From NCBI GenBank assembly GCA_004010935.1, contig CP026511.1, positions 2,666,001 through 2,730,000 of the forward strand: a stretch of 64,000 nucleotides of DNA. Reading direction: 5' to 3'. Below, piece by piece: positions 47,721 through 56,474 of the stretch. The notes under the pieces are model-generated. The model was not told the origin of the DNA. It was given only the letters and a program-made list of their open reading frames with translations, and ran no database searches. The stretch's first letter is position 1. Every line of letters starts with the position of its first letter. The stretch is from Pseudomonadaceae bacterium SI-3 (lineage in GTDB: Bacteria; Pseudomonadota; Gammaproteobacteria; Pseudomonadales; Pseudomonadaceae). The translations under genes were made by a program, and so were the position numbers.

Positions 47721-49259
47721 ATGCTCTTCAATTCGATGGTGTTCATCGCCGGGTTCCTTCCGGTGGTGCTTCTGGGCTTCATTCTCCTCGCAGGCTCCGG
47801 CAGACAACGTTACGCCGCGATCTGGCTGACGCTAGCATCACTGGTGTTCTATGGCTGGTGGAACCCCGCTTACGTGCCGCTGCTGGTGGGCAGCATGGTG
47901 GTCAACTACCTGATAGGTGGTTACCTGATGCGGCGGCCCTCGCGGAGCCTGCTGGTTCTCGGTGTGGCGGCCAATGTCGCGTTGCTGGGCTACTACAAGT
48001 ACACCGGCTTTCTCTTCGGCACGCTCGACAGCGCCTTCGACCTCGGATGGTCCGTGGGCGACATCATCCTGCCGCTGGCGATCTCGTTCTTCACGTTCCA
48101 GCAGATCGCCTATCTGGTCGACGCGCACGACGGTGAGGTCGCCGAGCATGATTTCGTCAATTACTGCCTCTTCATCAGTTTCTTCCCGCAGCTGATCGCT
48201 GGTCCCATCACCCATCACGGCGAAATGCTCAAGCAGTTCAACGACAGCAGCACCTTCCGCCCGCGGCTCGACAATATCTCGCTGGGCCTGACTGTCTTCG
48301 TGCTCGGCCTGTTCAAGAAGGTGATCCTCGCCGACCCGCTGGGGGAAAACGCCTCGCCAATCTTCGCGATTGCCGCCGATGGAACGGTGCCTTCGCTATA
48401 CGACGCCTGGTACGGCGCGCTCAGCTATACGTTGCAGATCTACTTCGACTTTTCGGGCTACAGCGACATGGCGATCGGCCTGGGATTGATGTTCGGCCTT
48501 CGCCTGCCGGTCAATTTCAACAGCCCGTTCAAGGCGCATAACGTCATCGACTATTGGTCGCGCTGGCACATGACGCTGACGCGCTTCCTCACGGCCTACA
48601 TCTATAACCCCATCGTGATGCGCATCACCCGCGCACGGATGGCCGCCGGTAAGCCGTTGCCACGGCGAGGCAAGATGAGCCTTGGGACCTTTGTCGTACT
48701 GATCGCCTACCCCACCGTGCTGACCATGTTCATCTCGGGCGTCTGGCACGGTGCGGGCTGGCAGTTCGTGGTGTTCGGTCTGTTGCACGGCTTCTATCTG
48801 GTCGTCGTCCACGGCTTCCGCGCCTACAAGGCGCGCCGTGGTTTGCCGCTGGACAGCGACAAGCTCTGGCATCACACCGGCGCAGTCCTGTTGACTTTCT
48901 TCTGCGTCGTCGTGGCCATGGTGTTTTTCCGGGCCAACAGCGTGACCGCGGCGATGGCGATGCTGTCAGGCATGGCTGGCTTGAGCGAACTGAGCACCAA
49001 GTTCGATAAGTCCGACTACCTCACCGTCGCCGTGCTGCTCGCCTTTGTCTGGTTCATGCCCAACGTGCAGCAATGGATGGCCGGCTTCCGCACTGCCCTG
49101 GACGCCCAACCGCGCGAGAACTGGCTGCTGCGCTGGTTCCCGATCGCGGTATGGAGCCCGACGCCGGTCATCGGCTTGGCCGTGGGCGTGCTGGGCTTCT
49201 TCGCCCTGGCCGTGGCGTTTTCCGTGGCCCCTACCGAATTCCTCTATTTCCAGTTCTGA
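47721..49259 (+). CDS. MBOAT-family membrane O-acyltransferase
   Basis: A 512-residue inner-membrane protein with about 11-12 helices, of the AlgI/DltB branch of MBOAT acyltransferases. Both hallmark histidines are present: H283 in YWSRWHMTLTRFL and H343 in ISGVWHGAGWQFVVFG, together with YFDFSGYSDMAIGLGLMFG. These enzymes take an acyl group from a cytoplasmic donor and pass it across the membrane to a polysaccharide or to a partner acyltransferase. It is the first gene of a tight four-gene operon with an FkbH-like protein, an acyl carrier protein and a membrane-anchored SGNH protein, the same set of roles as DltB, DltA, DltC and DltD. AlgF/AlgJ-type or polymer-synthase genes are not nearby. 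Confidence 0.93.
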   Translation: MLFNSMVFIAGFLPVVLLGFILLAGSGRQRYAAIWLTLASLVFYGWWNPAYVPLLVGSMVVNYLIGGYLMRRPSRSLLVLGVAANVALLGYYKYTGFLFGTLDSAFDLGWSVGDIILPLAISFFTFQQIAYLVDAHDGEVAEHDFVNYCLFISFFPQLIAGPITHHGEMLKQFNDSSTFRPRLDNISLGLTVFVLGLFKKVILADPLGENASPIFAIAADGTVPSLYDAWYGALSYTLQIYFDFSGYSDMAIGLGLMFGLRLPVNFNSPFKAHNVIDYWSRWHMTLTRFLTAYIYNPIVMRITRARMAAGKPLPRRGKMSLGTFVVLIAYPTVLTMFISGVWHGAGWQFVVFGLLHGFYLVVVHGFRAYKARRGLPLDSDKLWHHTGAVLLTFFCVVVAMVFFRANSVTAAMAMLSGMAGLSELSTKFDKSDYLTVAVLLAFVWFMPNVQQWMAGFRTALDAQPRENWLLRWFPIAVWSPTPVIGLAVGVLGFFALAVAFSVAPTEFLYFQF

Positions 49260-49289
49260 AACCGTCTACAAGTAAGGAGTGACACGCTA

Positions 49290-51209
49290 ATGGATCAGCT
49301 TCTCTGGTTAGCGCAACACCCTGATCTTGGCAGCGCTATCGGCGAGGCCAAACGCGAAGCCGACCCCTTCACGCGTCTGGATCTGGCCGCGAAGCTGGCC
49401 GGCTACCGCCGCGATTTCACGCTCACCACCCGGCTGGACCGGCTCGCAAGCGAAGGCTTGCGCGCGCTCGCGAACGGCGAAACGACCAGCAGCGGGCTGC
49501 GACCGTTGCGCATCGCCCTGCTGTCATCGCATACCGTGGATCATCTGGTGCCAGCGATTCGTGTCGCGGGGCTGCAGCGTCGCCTGGCGCTCTCGGTGCA
49601 CGTCGCGCCCTATGGCATGTACCGTCAGGCGCTGCTGATGGACGACGCCGAGCTCGCCAACTTTGCCCCGCAACTGATCGTCCTGGCGCTGGATGCGCGA
49701 GACGCGCCCCTGCAGTTGCCGCTCGAAGCCTCGCAGGCAGACGTCGACGCCGCGGTCGCCGAACGGGTCGACGAGTTGCGCCTGCTGTGGCGCCGGGCAC
49801 GCGAGCGCTATGCCGCCCAGGTCGTCCAGCAAACCATCGTGCCCGCCGACCCTCCGATTTTTGGTTCATTCGAAGCGCTGGTTCCGGCCTCACCCTACGC
49901 ACTCATCGATCGCCTCAATGCGGCCATCCGTGCTGCAGCCCGAGAAGACGGCGTATTACTGATGGACCTTGCCTGGGAAGCCGCCCGTGGCAGTTATGGC
50001 GACGGCCTGGCCGAACCGGTGCGCTGGCATCAGGCCAAGCAATTGGTCAGTCCGAACCTGGCGCCGCTGTATGGCGACCAACTGGCTCGCATCGCGGCCG
50101 CCAGCATCGGTCTGTCGCGCAAATGCCTGGTGCTGGACCTGGACAACACCCTGTGGGGCGGCGTGGTCGGTGACGATGGTGTAGACGGCATCCATCTCGG
50201 CCAGGGTTCGCCCAGCGGCGAAGCCTTCCTCGCCTTCCAGCGCTACGCAGCACAGCTGGCGCGCCGCGGCATCATCCTCGCGGTGTGCAGCAAGAATGAT
50301 CTGAGCGTGGCCGAAGCGGCGTTCAATCATCCCGAGATGGCGCTCAAGCGCGGCGACATCGCGGCCTTCGTCGCCAACTGGGAAGACAAGGCTGGCAACC
50401 TGCGGCGCATCGCCTCGATGCTCGACATTGGGCTCGACAGCCTGGTGTTCGTCGACGACAACCCCGCCGAGCGCGACATCGTGCGTCGCGAGCTGCCGGA
50501 AGTCGCGGTGCCGGAACTGCCGGATGACGTGGCCGACTACCCGGCACGCGTGGCCGCCGCCGGGTACTTCGAGGCCGTCTCCTTCACCTCGGACGACGCC
50601 ACACGCGGGCGCAACTATGCCTTGAACGCTGAGCGCAAAGCCGCGATGAGCCAGGCCACCGACATGGAAGGTTATTTGCGCGGCCTGGAGATGGTGCTGA
50701 CCGCCACCCCGATCGGCGCCGCCGAGCTGGCCCGCAGCACGCAGCTGATCAACAAGACCAACCAGTTCAACCTCACCACGCGCCGCTATAGCGAGGCGGA
50801 AGTCGAGCGCATCGCCAGCGACCCGGCGGCGGTGGCACTGGCAATCCGCCTGGCCGACAAGTTCGGTGATAACGGCCTGATCAGCGTCGTCCTGGCGCGC
50901 CCGGATGCAGCTGTCGCTAGCGACACGCTGCTGATCGACAGCTGGCTGATGAGCTGCCGTGTACTGGGTCGCCAGGTCGAAGACGCGGTGCTCGATGTGC
51001 TGACTAACGCCGCCACCGCTGCCGGCTATCGCGCACTGATCGGTGAGTACCGGCCAACCGAACGTAACGGCATGGTCGCGGAGCATTTCCCCCGTCTGGG
51101 CTTCGTCCAGCATCCCGCTCCCGCTGACAGCACCCGCGACGCCACCTTCTGGCGGTACGAATTCACCTCCCCTCGCACGCCCAACCATTACATCGAGGTA
51201 TCGGCATGA
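49290..51209 (+). CDS. FkbH-like HAD-superfamily protein (acyl carrier loading)
   Basis: A 639-residue cytosolic protein. The N-terminal 270 residues resemble the extra domain of long FkbH proteins. A HAD IIIC domain follows with the catalytic pair D283/D285 in VLDLDNTLWGGVVGDDG, CSKND, and VFVDDNPAERD. The C-terminal part is GNAT-like, with SWLMSCRVLGRQVE (C556) conserved in FkbH/OzmB proteins. Characterised FkbH-type enzymes take D-1,3-bisphosphoglycerate, remove phosphate and load a glyceryl group on an acyl carrier protein. Here the carrier gene overlaps by 4 bp (ATGA), so loading of that carrier is the natural reading; the acyl group is inferred. AAGGAGTGA precedes the start, 30 bp after the MBOAT gene. 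Confidence 0.9.
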   Translation: MDQLLWLAQHPDLGSAIGEAKREADPFTRLDLAAKLAGYRRDFTLTTRLDRLASEGLRALANGETTSSGLRPLRIALLSSHTVDHLVPAIRVAGLQRRLALSVHVAPYGMYRQALLMDDAELANFAPQLIVLALDARDAPLQLPLEASQADVDAAVAERVDELRLLWRRARERYAAQVVQQTIVPADPPIFGSFEALVPASPYALIDRLNAAIRAAAREDGVLLMDLAWEAARGSYGDGLAEPVRWHQAKQLVSPNLAPLYGDQLARIAAASIGLSRKCLVLDLDNTLWGGVVGDDGVDGIHLGQGSPSGEAFLAFQRYAAQLARRGIILAVCSKNDLSVAEAAFNHPEMALKRGDIAAFVANWEDKAGNLRRIASMLDIGLDSLVFVDDNPAERDIVRRELPEVAVPELPDDVADYPARVAAAGYFEAVSFTSDDATRGRNYALNAERKAAMSQATDMEGYLRGLEMVLTATPIGAAELARSTQLINKTNQFNLTTRRYSEAEVERIASDPAAVALAIRLADKFGDNGLISVVLARPDAAVASDTLLIDSWLMSCRVLGRQVEDAVLDVLTNAATAAGYRALIGEYRPTERNGMVAEHFPRLGFVQHPAPADSTRDATFWRYEFTSPRTPNHYIEVSA

Positions 51210-51454
51210 CCGAAGCAGAAGTACTCAAGCAACTCACCCCGGTTTTCCATGATGTGTTCGATGACGACAGCATTGTGCTGTCGCCAGAAATGACCGCCAA
51301 CGACATCGAGGGCTGGGACAGCCAGACCCACGTGATGCTCACGGTCGCCGCCGAACAACGCTTCGGCATCAAGTTTCGGACGGCGGAGCTCGAGTCGCTG
51401 CGCAACGTCGGCCATTTCGCCCAAGTCATCAGCGCTAAGCTGGAGGGGAAATAA
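51206..51454 (+). CDS. Acyl carrier protein
   Basis: An 82-residue acidic carrier protein. The phosphopantetheine attachment serine is S39 in GWDSQTHVML, and the flanking helices (EVLKQLTPVFHDVFDDDSI and AEQRFGIKF) have the carrier fold. It differs from AcpP (DSLD replaced by DSQT) and is like the carriers paired with FkbH proteins. It overlaps the FkbH-like gene and precedes the SGNH gene by 3 bp. It would hold the activated acyl group for the MBOAT protein, as DltC does in teichoic acid alanylation. Confidence 0.92.
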   Translation: MTEAEVLKQLTPVFHDVFDDDSIVLSPEMTANDIEGWDSQTHVMLTVAAEQRFGIKFRTAELESLRNVGHFAQVISAKLEGK

Positions 51455-51457
51455 TTC

Positions 51458-52525
51458 ATGATCCAGACAGCAGATGTGCCCAGGGACGGGAGCGATGCCG
51501 AACAGGGAGCAACCAGCGCGGCCAGCGTGCCGGGCCGGGTACGTTCGCGGTATCTGCTGTCGTTGTTTGCCGGGCTGTTCGGCGCACTGGCGATATTTTG
51601 CCTAACGCTGTTCGCGCTGAACCGGACCGGCAACCTGCCACCCCCGGCGTTCTCCAATATTTCCTGTGTCGATGAAAAACTCAGCTTCTTGCGCGACAAC
51701 CCGATCCAGTCGCCTAATCTGCTGATCATCGGGTCTTCCGTGGCCTGGCGCCACGTGGACGGCCATGTGCTGACCGAGGCATTGCCCGGGGTGCGCCCCA
51801 TGAACGGCGCCTTTTGTGGATTGTTCGCCAACCAGTCGACCTACGTAGGGCATTGGTTGCTAGACCGCCAACCCAGCATTCGCAGTGTGGTGATGATTGC
51901 CGACCCACAGGATTTCGCCGGTTGCTGGCGTGTACCTACAGCGGTGCTCAACCGTGAGCACGTCGACCCTTACGTTTATGAAAACGCCTCACCTTGGGGC
52001 CACTACATGCGTTATTTCTCGCCGAAGTCGTTGGCGCGCAACGCGTTGACGGTCAAGGCTCAGCGCGCCGGAGAAATCGAGTGGGACCCGCTCGTATTCA
52101 ATCGGTTCGGTGATGGCCCGCTGGTGACCAGCAATACCCGTGAGCTGCTGTATGGCCGACCCGAGCCGTTGGATGCCAGCTGCTTCGCGGCACTGGGCAA
52201 GATGAGCGCGCGCCTGGCGCAGGAAGGCCGAGAGCTGATGGTCGTCTCCACACCGCTGCACCCGCAGTGGAAGGAAAAGTACGATCCAGACGGTACGTTC
52301 CTGGCCGACTTCGACAAGCAAATCATGGAAACCCTAAACGCCACCGGTGGCACCTACTGGAATGCCGACAAAGACTGGAATACGCCGGTGTCCTCCTTTG
52401 TCGACGCGGTACACCTGCGCTGGTCAGTCGTCCAGGGATTCACCGCAGCCCTGGCCGAGCAGATGCGCGACGCCGCAATCGCGCCTGCCCCATCCTCGAC
52501 GCTGGAAACCGCGAAGCTGCCCTGA
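51458..52525 (+). CDS. Membrane-anchored SGNH-fold protein (DltD/AlgJ-like role)
   Basis: A 355-residue protein with a short cytoplasmic tail, one N-terminal membrane helix (about 31-55) and a periplasmic SGNH-hydrolase-like domain. Block I is LLIIGSSVAWRH (S93/S94), and a C-terminal DAVH (D316-H319) gives the DxxH motif of the SGNH triad. In DltD, AlgJ/X and PatB such domains receive the acyl group from an MBOAT protein and attach it to the final polymer. Similarity to any named member is weak, so the family role is inferred from the fold motifs and from the operon. GGAGGGG precedes the start inside the ACP gene. It is the last gene before a bidirectional terminator. Confidence 0.8.
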   Translation: MIQTADVPRDGSDAEQGATSAASVPGRVRSRYLLSLFAGLFGALAIFCLTLFALNRTGNLPPPAFSNISCVDEKLSFLRDNPIQSPNLLIIGSSVAWRHVDGHVLTEALPGVRPMNGAFCGLFANQSTYVGHWLLDRQPSIRSVVMIADPQDFAGCWRVPTAVLNREHVDPYVYENASPWGHYMRYFSPKSLARNALTVKAQRAGEIEWDPLVFNRFGDGPLVTSNTRELLYGRPEPLDASCFAALGKMSARLAQEGRELMVVSTPLHPQWKEKYDPDGTFLADFDKQIMETLNATGGTYWNADKDWNTPVSSFVDAVHLRWSVVQGFTAALAEQMRDAAIAPAPSSTLETAKLP

Positions 52526-52543
52526 CTGGCTGCCGTCGAAATC

Positions 52544-52580
52544 AAAAAGCCCTGGCTGTCTGCACATGCCCGGGCTTTTT
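52544..52580. terminator. Bidirectional intrinsic terminator
   Basis: AAAAAGCCC near 52544 pairs with GGGCTTTTT ending at 52580, with further GGC/GCC pairs inside. It stands between the convergent MBOAT operon and the fahA gene and can serve both. Confidence 0.88.
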
Positions 52581-52596
52581 GCTAAACACATTTACG

Positions 52597-53898
52597 TTAA
52601 GCAGGCATCACGCGACCGCGACATTCGCCAAAGCCGATGGACGCCTGTCCATCCTGACGGCAACGTGCCTTGAGGATGATTTCGTCACCATCTTCCAGAA
52701 AGGTGCGAGTTTCGCCGCTGGGCAGTTCCAATGGCTGTTTGCCGCCCTGGGTGATCTCCAACAGGCTGCCGAGGCTTTCAGGGCTGCTACCGGACAAGGT
52801 TCCGGAGCCGAACAGATCGCCGGGTTGCAGGCTGCAGCCGTTGACGCTGTGGTGCGCGACCATCTGCGCCACGGTCCAGTACATGTTCGTCGTGCTGCTC
52901 AGTGCGATGCGCTGTGCAGGCTGGCCCTTGTCGCGCATGGCCTCGGTCAGCAGCAGCACTTCGAGTTCGATATCCAGCGCGCCCTGCTGCTGGTCCTGCT
53001 CATCAAACAGGTACGGCAGCGGCTGCGGATCGCCTTCGGGCCGCGCCGGTTGTGCACAACGGAACGGCTCGAGTGCTTCCGGCGTTACCACCCATGGCGA
53101 CACGCTAGTGGCGAAGCTCTTCGAGAGGAACGGGCCAAGCGGCTGATATTCCCAAGCCTGAAGATCACGCGCCGACCAGTCATTGAGCAGGCAGAACCCG
53201 GCGACGTGACTGCTGGCTTCACCGATCGGGATCGATTCGCCACGGGCATTGCCTGCACCGATCCAGATGCCCAGTTCAAGCTCATGGTCGAGCCGCTTGC
53301 TCGGGCCAAAGCTCGGCTCGCTGGCGCCCGGTGGCAGGGTCTGGCCGTTGGGCCGCTTGACGGTTACGCCGGACACGTCAACCGTCGAGGCACGCCCGTG
53401 ATAACCGATGGGCACGTACTTGTAGTTGGGCAGCAAGGGATTGTCCGGCCGGAACAGCTTGCCGACGTTGTTGGCGTGATGGATGCCGACATAGAAGTCG
53501 GTGTAGTCGCCCACTTTGGCCGGTAGATGCATCTGGCAACGGTCCATGGGCTGCAATAACGTCTCGCCCATGCCCTGAAGACTTTCACGCTGCGCGCTAC
53601 CCTCGCCGAGCAGATCCAGCAGTGCACCTCGCAGCGCCTTGCGTGCAGGCGCACCGAGCGCAAAGAAGGTGTTGAGGCTGCTGTCGCTGGCCGCTTTCGC
53701 CGCTTCTAGGGCCTGGCCGTCGAACAAGCTGGCTTCGCAGGCGGCGCGTAAGTCGAGAATGTAATTACCAATGGCGACGCCACCGCGTGGCTGGTCGCCG
53801 TCACGGCTGAATACGCCCAAGGGCAGATTGGCGAGGGGGAAATCCGAATGGCCCTTGGCCGACTCGACCCAGCTGCGTTGCTCTTGTTGTGCGGTCAT
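52597..53898 (-). CDS. fahA: Fumarylacetoacetase
   Basis: A 433-residue hydrolase that splits fumarylacetoacetate to fumarate and acetoacetate, the last step of tyrosine/phenylalanine breakdown. Metal- and substrate-site sequences are visible: DYTDFYVGIHHANNVGKLFRP, IGYHGRASTVDVSG, DHELELGIWIG, GFCLLNDWSARDLQAWEYQPLGPFLSKSF and GDLFGSGTLSG. Length is normal. It starts 1 bp after the hmgA stop. The maleylacetoacetate isomerase gene (maiA), usually next in Pseudomonas, is absent; a terminator and the convergent SGNH gene follow instead. Confidence 0.96.
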   Translation of the reverse strand: MTAQQEQRSWVESAKGHSDFPLANLPLGVFSRDGDQPRGGVAIGNYILDLRAACEASLFDGQALEAAKAASDSSLNTFFALGAPARKALRGALLDLLGEGSAQRESLQGMGETLLQPMDRCQMHLPAKVGDYTDFYVGIHHANNVGKLFRPDNPLLPNYKYVPIGYHGRASTVDVSGVTVKRPNGQTLPPGASEPSFGPSKRLDHELELGIWIGAGNARGESIPIGEASSHVAGFCLLNDWSARDLQAWEYQPLGPFLSKSFATSVSPWVVTPEALEPFRCAQPARPEGDPQPLPYLFDEQDQQQGALDIELEVLLLTEAMRDKGQPAQRIALSSTTNMYWTVAQMVAHHSVNGCSLQPGDLFGSGTLSGSSPESLGSLLEITQGGKQPLELPSGETRTFLEDGDEIILKARCRQDGQASIGFGECRGRVMPA

Positions 53899-53899
53899 G

Positions 53900-55204
53900 T
53901 CATTTCCCGTTTTTATCGAATGTCTTGGTCAGGCCGGCCCAGCAGCTGTCGTAATCGCTCTGCAGCTGCGGGCTTTCCAACGCCTGACGGGTGGCACGGA
54001 GCACCTGGCCGGTCTCGAACATAAAGGCCATGGTGTTCTCGATCTTGTGCGGTTTGAGTTCGGCCTTGATCGCCTGTTCAGTCGACACATGATCCGGGCC
54101 GTGGGCACTCATGCAGTTGTGCAACGAGGCACCGCCCGGCGAGAAGCCATCGGCCTTGGCGTCGTAGGCGCCATCGATCAGTCCCATGAACTCGTTCATC
54201 AGGTTGCGGTGGAACCATGGCGGGCGGAATGTGTTCTCCGCCACCATCCAGCGCGGCGGAAAGATCACGAAGTCGATATTAGCCATGCCATGAATGGCAC
54301 TGGGTGACGTGAGCACAGTGAAGATCGACGGATCGGGATGATCGAAACTGACGGTGCCGATGGTGTTGAAACGGCGCAGGTCGTATTTGTACGGCACGTT
54401 GTTGCCATGCCAGGCGACCACGTCCAGTGGGGAGTGATCCAGTTCGGTTACCCAGAGTTCACCGAGAAACTTCTGCACCAGCTGTACCGGCTCGTCACGC
54501 TCCTCGTAATGCGCCACCGGCGTCAGGAAATCGCGCGGGTTAGCCAGACCATTACTGCCGATCGGCCCCAGATCGGGCAGGCGCAGCGCACAGCCATGGT
54601 TCTCGCAGACATAGCCGCGCGCCGTCGAATCCAGCAGCTCGACCCTAAACCGCATACCACGCGGAATCACTGCAATCTCCAGCGGCGCGACCTCAAGCAC
54701 GCCCAACTCCGTGACCAGCTTCAGCACGCCCTGCTGCGGCACGATCAACAGCTCGCCATCGGCATTGAAGAACACCCGCTCCATCGACTGATTCGCCGCG
54801 TACCGGTAGATGCTCGCCCCCGCAGGCTGGTTGGGTTCAGCATTGGCCACGACGCACGTCAGGCCGTCGAGGAAATCAGTCGCGGTCTCGGGAAAGGGTT
54901 GCGGATTCCAACGCAGTCGATTGGGCGTGACGGGACCCAGCTCTGCGCTGAGTTGCCGCTCCAGACGCTGATAAGGGCCGTGATGGGCCGATGGTCGAAT
55001 ACGGTACAGCCAGGTTCGCCGTGCTTCGCTGCGCGCCACCGTAAAAGCGGTGCCGGAGAGCAATTCGGTATATAGGCCGTAGGGCACCTTTTGCGGCGAA
55101 TTCTGCCCGACCGGCAATGCACCCAGCAGGGCCTCGCTGCTGAACTCGTTGCCGAAGCCGGACAGGTATCGAGAGGTTTCGCCCATTTGTTGTTGTGGTT
55201 GCAT
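53900..55204 (-). CDS. hmgA: Homogentisate 1,2-dioxygenase
   Basis: A 434-residue iron-dependent ring-cleavage enzyme converting homogentisate to maleylacetoacetate. It has [26 protein letters not shown] at the start, the iron-site region [29 protein letters not shown], and [22 protein letters not shown]. It is the first gene of the hmgA-fahA unit, transcribed from a region with an HmgR-type 17-bp palindrome. A motif AACAACAA within codons 4-6 fits AAnAAnAA, suggesting Hfq/Crc control. Confidence 0.96.
   Translation of the reverse strand: MQPQQQMGETSRYLSGFGNEFSSEALLGALPVGQNSPQKVPYGLYTELLSGTAFTVARSEARRTWLYRIRPSAHHGPYQRLERQLSAELGPVTPNRLRWNPQPFPETATDFLDGLTCVVANAEPNQPAGASIYRYAANQSMERVFFNADGELLIVPQQGVLKLVTELGVLEVAPLEIAVIPRGMRFRVELLDSTARGYVCENHGCALRLPDLGPIGSNGLANPRDFLTPVAHYEERDEPVQLVQKFLGELWVTELDHSPLDVVAWHGNNVPYKYDLRRFNTIGTVSFDHPDPSIFTVLTSPSAIHGMANIDFVIFPPRWMVAENTFRPPWFHRNLMNEFMGLIDGAYDAKADGFSPGGASLHNCMSAHGPDHVSTEQAIKAELKPHKIENTMAFMFETGQVLRATRQALESPQLQSDYDSCWAGLTKTFDKNGK
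55187..55194 (-). promoter_or_regulatory. Hfq/Crc-type A-rich motif in the first codons of hmgA
   Basis: On the minus strand AACAACAA lies 10 nt after the hmgA start codon, encoding part of the glutamine run. Sites just inside the coding start are also used by Hfq/Crc. Confidence 0.45.
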
Positions 55205-55220
55205 AGCCTTCTCTCATTTC

Positions 55221-55237
55221 GCGTAATGCGTTTACGC
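55221..55237. promoter_or_regulatory. HmgR operator (17-bp palindrome)
   Basis: GCGTAA-TGCGT-TTACGC is a 17-bp dyad in the hmgA-hmgR divergent region, 17 bp upstream of hmgA. The HmgR repressor of P. putida is known to bind a 17-bp palindrome in the same place, released by homogentisate. Occupation would shut off hmgA and perhaps hmgR. Confidence 0.75.
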
Positions 55238-55320
55238 AAAAAGTAATTTGAACTCACCAGGGCGTCAAGCTATAAACAGCGCCTCGATAAGTGAGCCCGC
55301 ACGAACAGGCATTTGAATTC

Positions 55321-56094
55321 ATGGCAGACAGCAACGCGGACACAGCGCCACGGCGGCAGAAGGTACAGGCCGCAGAGGTAGGTACTGACATTCTCACTGC
55401 TCTGGCCGAACTGGCCCCGGCGACCTCCCTATCGCGCCTGGCCGAACATGTCGGGATGCCTGCCAGCAAGGTCCACCGCTACTTGCAGGCCCTGATGGCC
55501 AGCGGCTTCGCCGAGCAGGATCCGTTGACGAACCATTACGGGCTGGGCCGCGCTGCGCTGTTCGTGGGGCTGGCCGCGTTGGGCCGACTGGACGTGGTCA
55601 AACTGGCAACGCCGCATCTGGCGCAACTGCGTGATGAACTCAACGAAACCTGCTTCCTTGCGGTTTGGGGCAACCGCGGTCCCGCCGTCGTGCACGTGGA
55701 GCAAGCCGTGCGCGCCGTGACGCTGGTGACGCAGGTGGGCTCTGTGCTGCCTTTGCTGGGCTCATCGACCGGGCTAGTGTTCAACGCCTTCATGCCCAAC
55801 GCCGAGACCGCGCAATTGCGCGAAGAGGAACTGAAGCTTCCCTCGGCGCCCACCCCTGCAGCTCTGCTCGCCGCCATGAGCGAACTGCAACGCACCCACA
55901 TCCAGCCCGTCCACGGCCTGTTGATGGCTGGCGTCAACGCACTCTCCGCGCCGCTGTTCAGTGGCGACCAGCGGTTGGCAGGCGTGATCACCATCGTCGG
56001 TGGCGAGCCCGGCTTCATGGCCGAAGCGGATGGCGCGGCGGCGAAGCGACTGCTGGCAGTCGCGCGCAAGATCAGCGCGCGGATGGGTGCCTAA
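55321..56094 (+). CDS. hmgR: IclR-family repressor of homogentisate catabolism
   Basis: A 257-residue IclR-type regulator. The winged helix-turn-helix is GTDILTALAELAPATSLSRLAEHVGMPASKVHRYLQALMASGFAEQ, followed by the IclR effector domain. It is divergent from hmgA with the 17-bp palindrome between them, the arrangement of HmgR in P. putida. I chose ATG 55321; a GTG ten codons upstream (55291) is also possible, and neither has a strong ribosome-binding site. Confidence 0.9.
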   Translation: MADSNADTAPRRQKVQAAEVGTDILTALAELAPATSLSRLAEHVGMPASKVHRYLQALMASGFAEQDPLTNHYGLGRAALFVGLAALGRLDVVKLATPHLAQLRDELNETCFLAVWGNRGPAVVHVEQAVRAVTLVTQVGSVLPLLGSSTGLVFNAFMPNAETAQLREEELKLPSAPTPAALLAAMSELQRTHIQPVHGLLMAGVNALSAPLFSGDQRLAGVITIVGGEPGFMAEADGAAAKRLLAVARKISARMGA

Positions 56095-56205
56095 CGGCAA
56101 ACAGGAGGAACGGCAGCAGCGAATGCTCCTGCGTCAATGGCGCAAATTGACCGGTGGCCGGCAAAGGTCTAGCGTTCGTCTGTCTTTTCCAGACCCGGAG
56201 GCATC

Positions 56206-56400
56206 ATGGATATTCAAATCCGACCGCTTACGTCATTCGAAGGCAGCAGCTGGGAGGTTCGCTTGGACCGAAACAAGGTCACGTTTCGCAGCGAGTCCGA
56301 GGCCCGAGCTTTCGTTCAGCTCCTCGAGTCGCGCCTATCAGCGCCCCATCAACTACCCGACGTCGCCACCGACCTTCAACTCCACAGCCGAGCTGGCTGA
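56206..56400 (+). CDS. Small conserved-looking hypothetical protein
   Basis: A 64-residue protein with a good ribosome-binding site (CCCGGAGGCATC before the ATG). The sequence looks like a compact beta-alpha unit: MDIQIRPLTSFEGSSWEVRLDRN, then KVTFRSESEARAFVQLLESRLSA. I do not know a function. It lies between hmgR and a pseudogene, same strand as hmgR. Confidence 0.65.
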   Translation: MDIQIRPLTSFEGSSWEVRLDRNKVTFRSESEARAFVQLLESRLSAPHQLPDVATDLQLHSRAG

Positions 56401-56474
56401 TCGCATCAGGCAGGGTTGCATGTAGCAGTACCAGCACCCTGCCTTCCCTTGGCTAACGTCCGCCGAAACCATCC

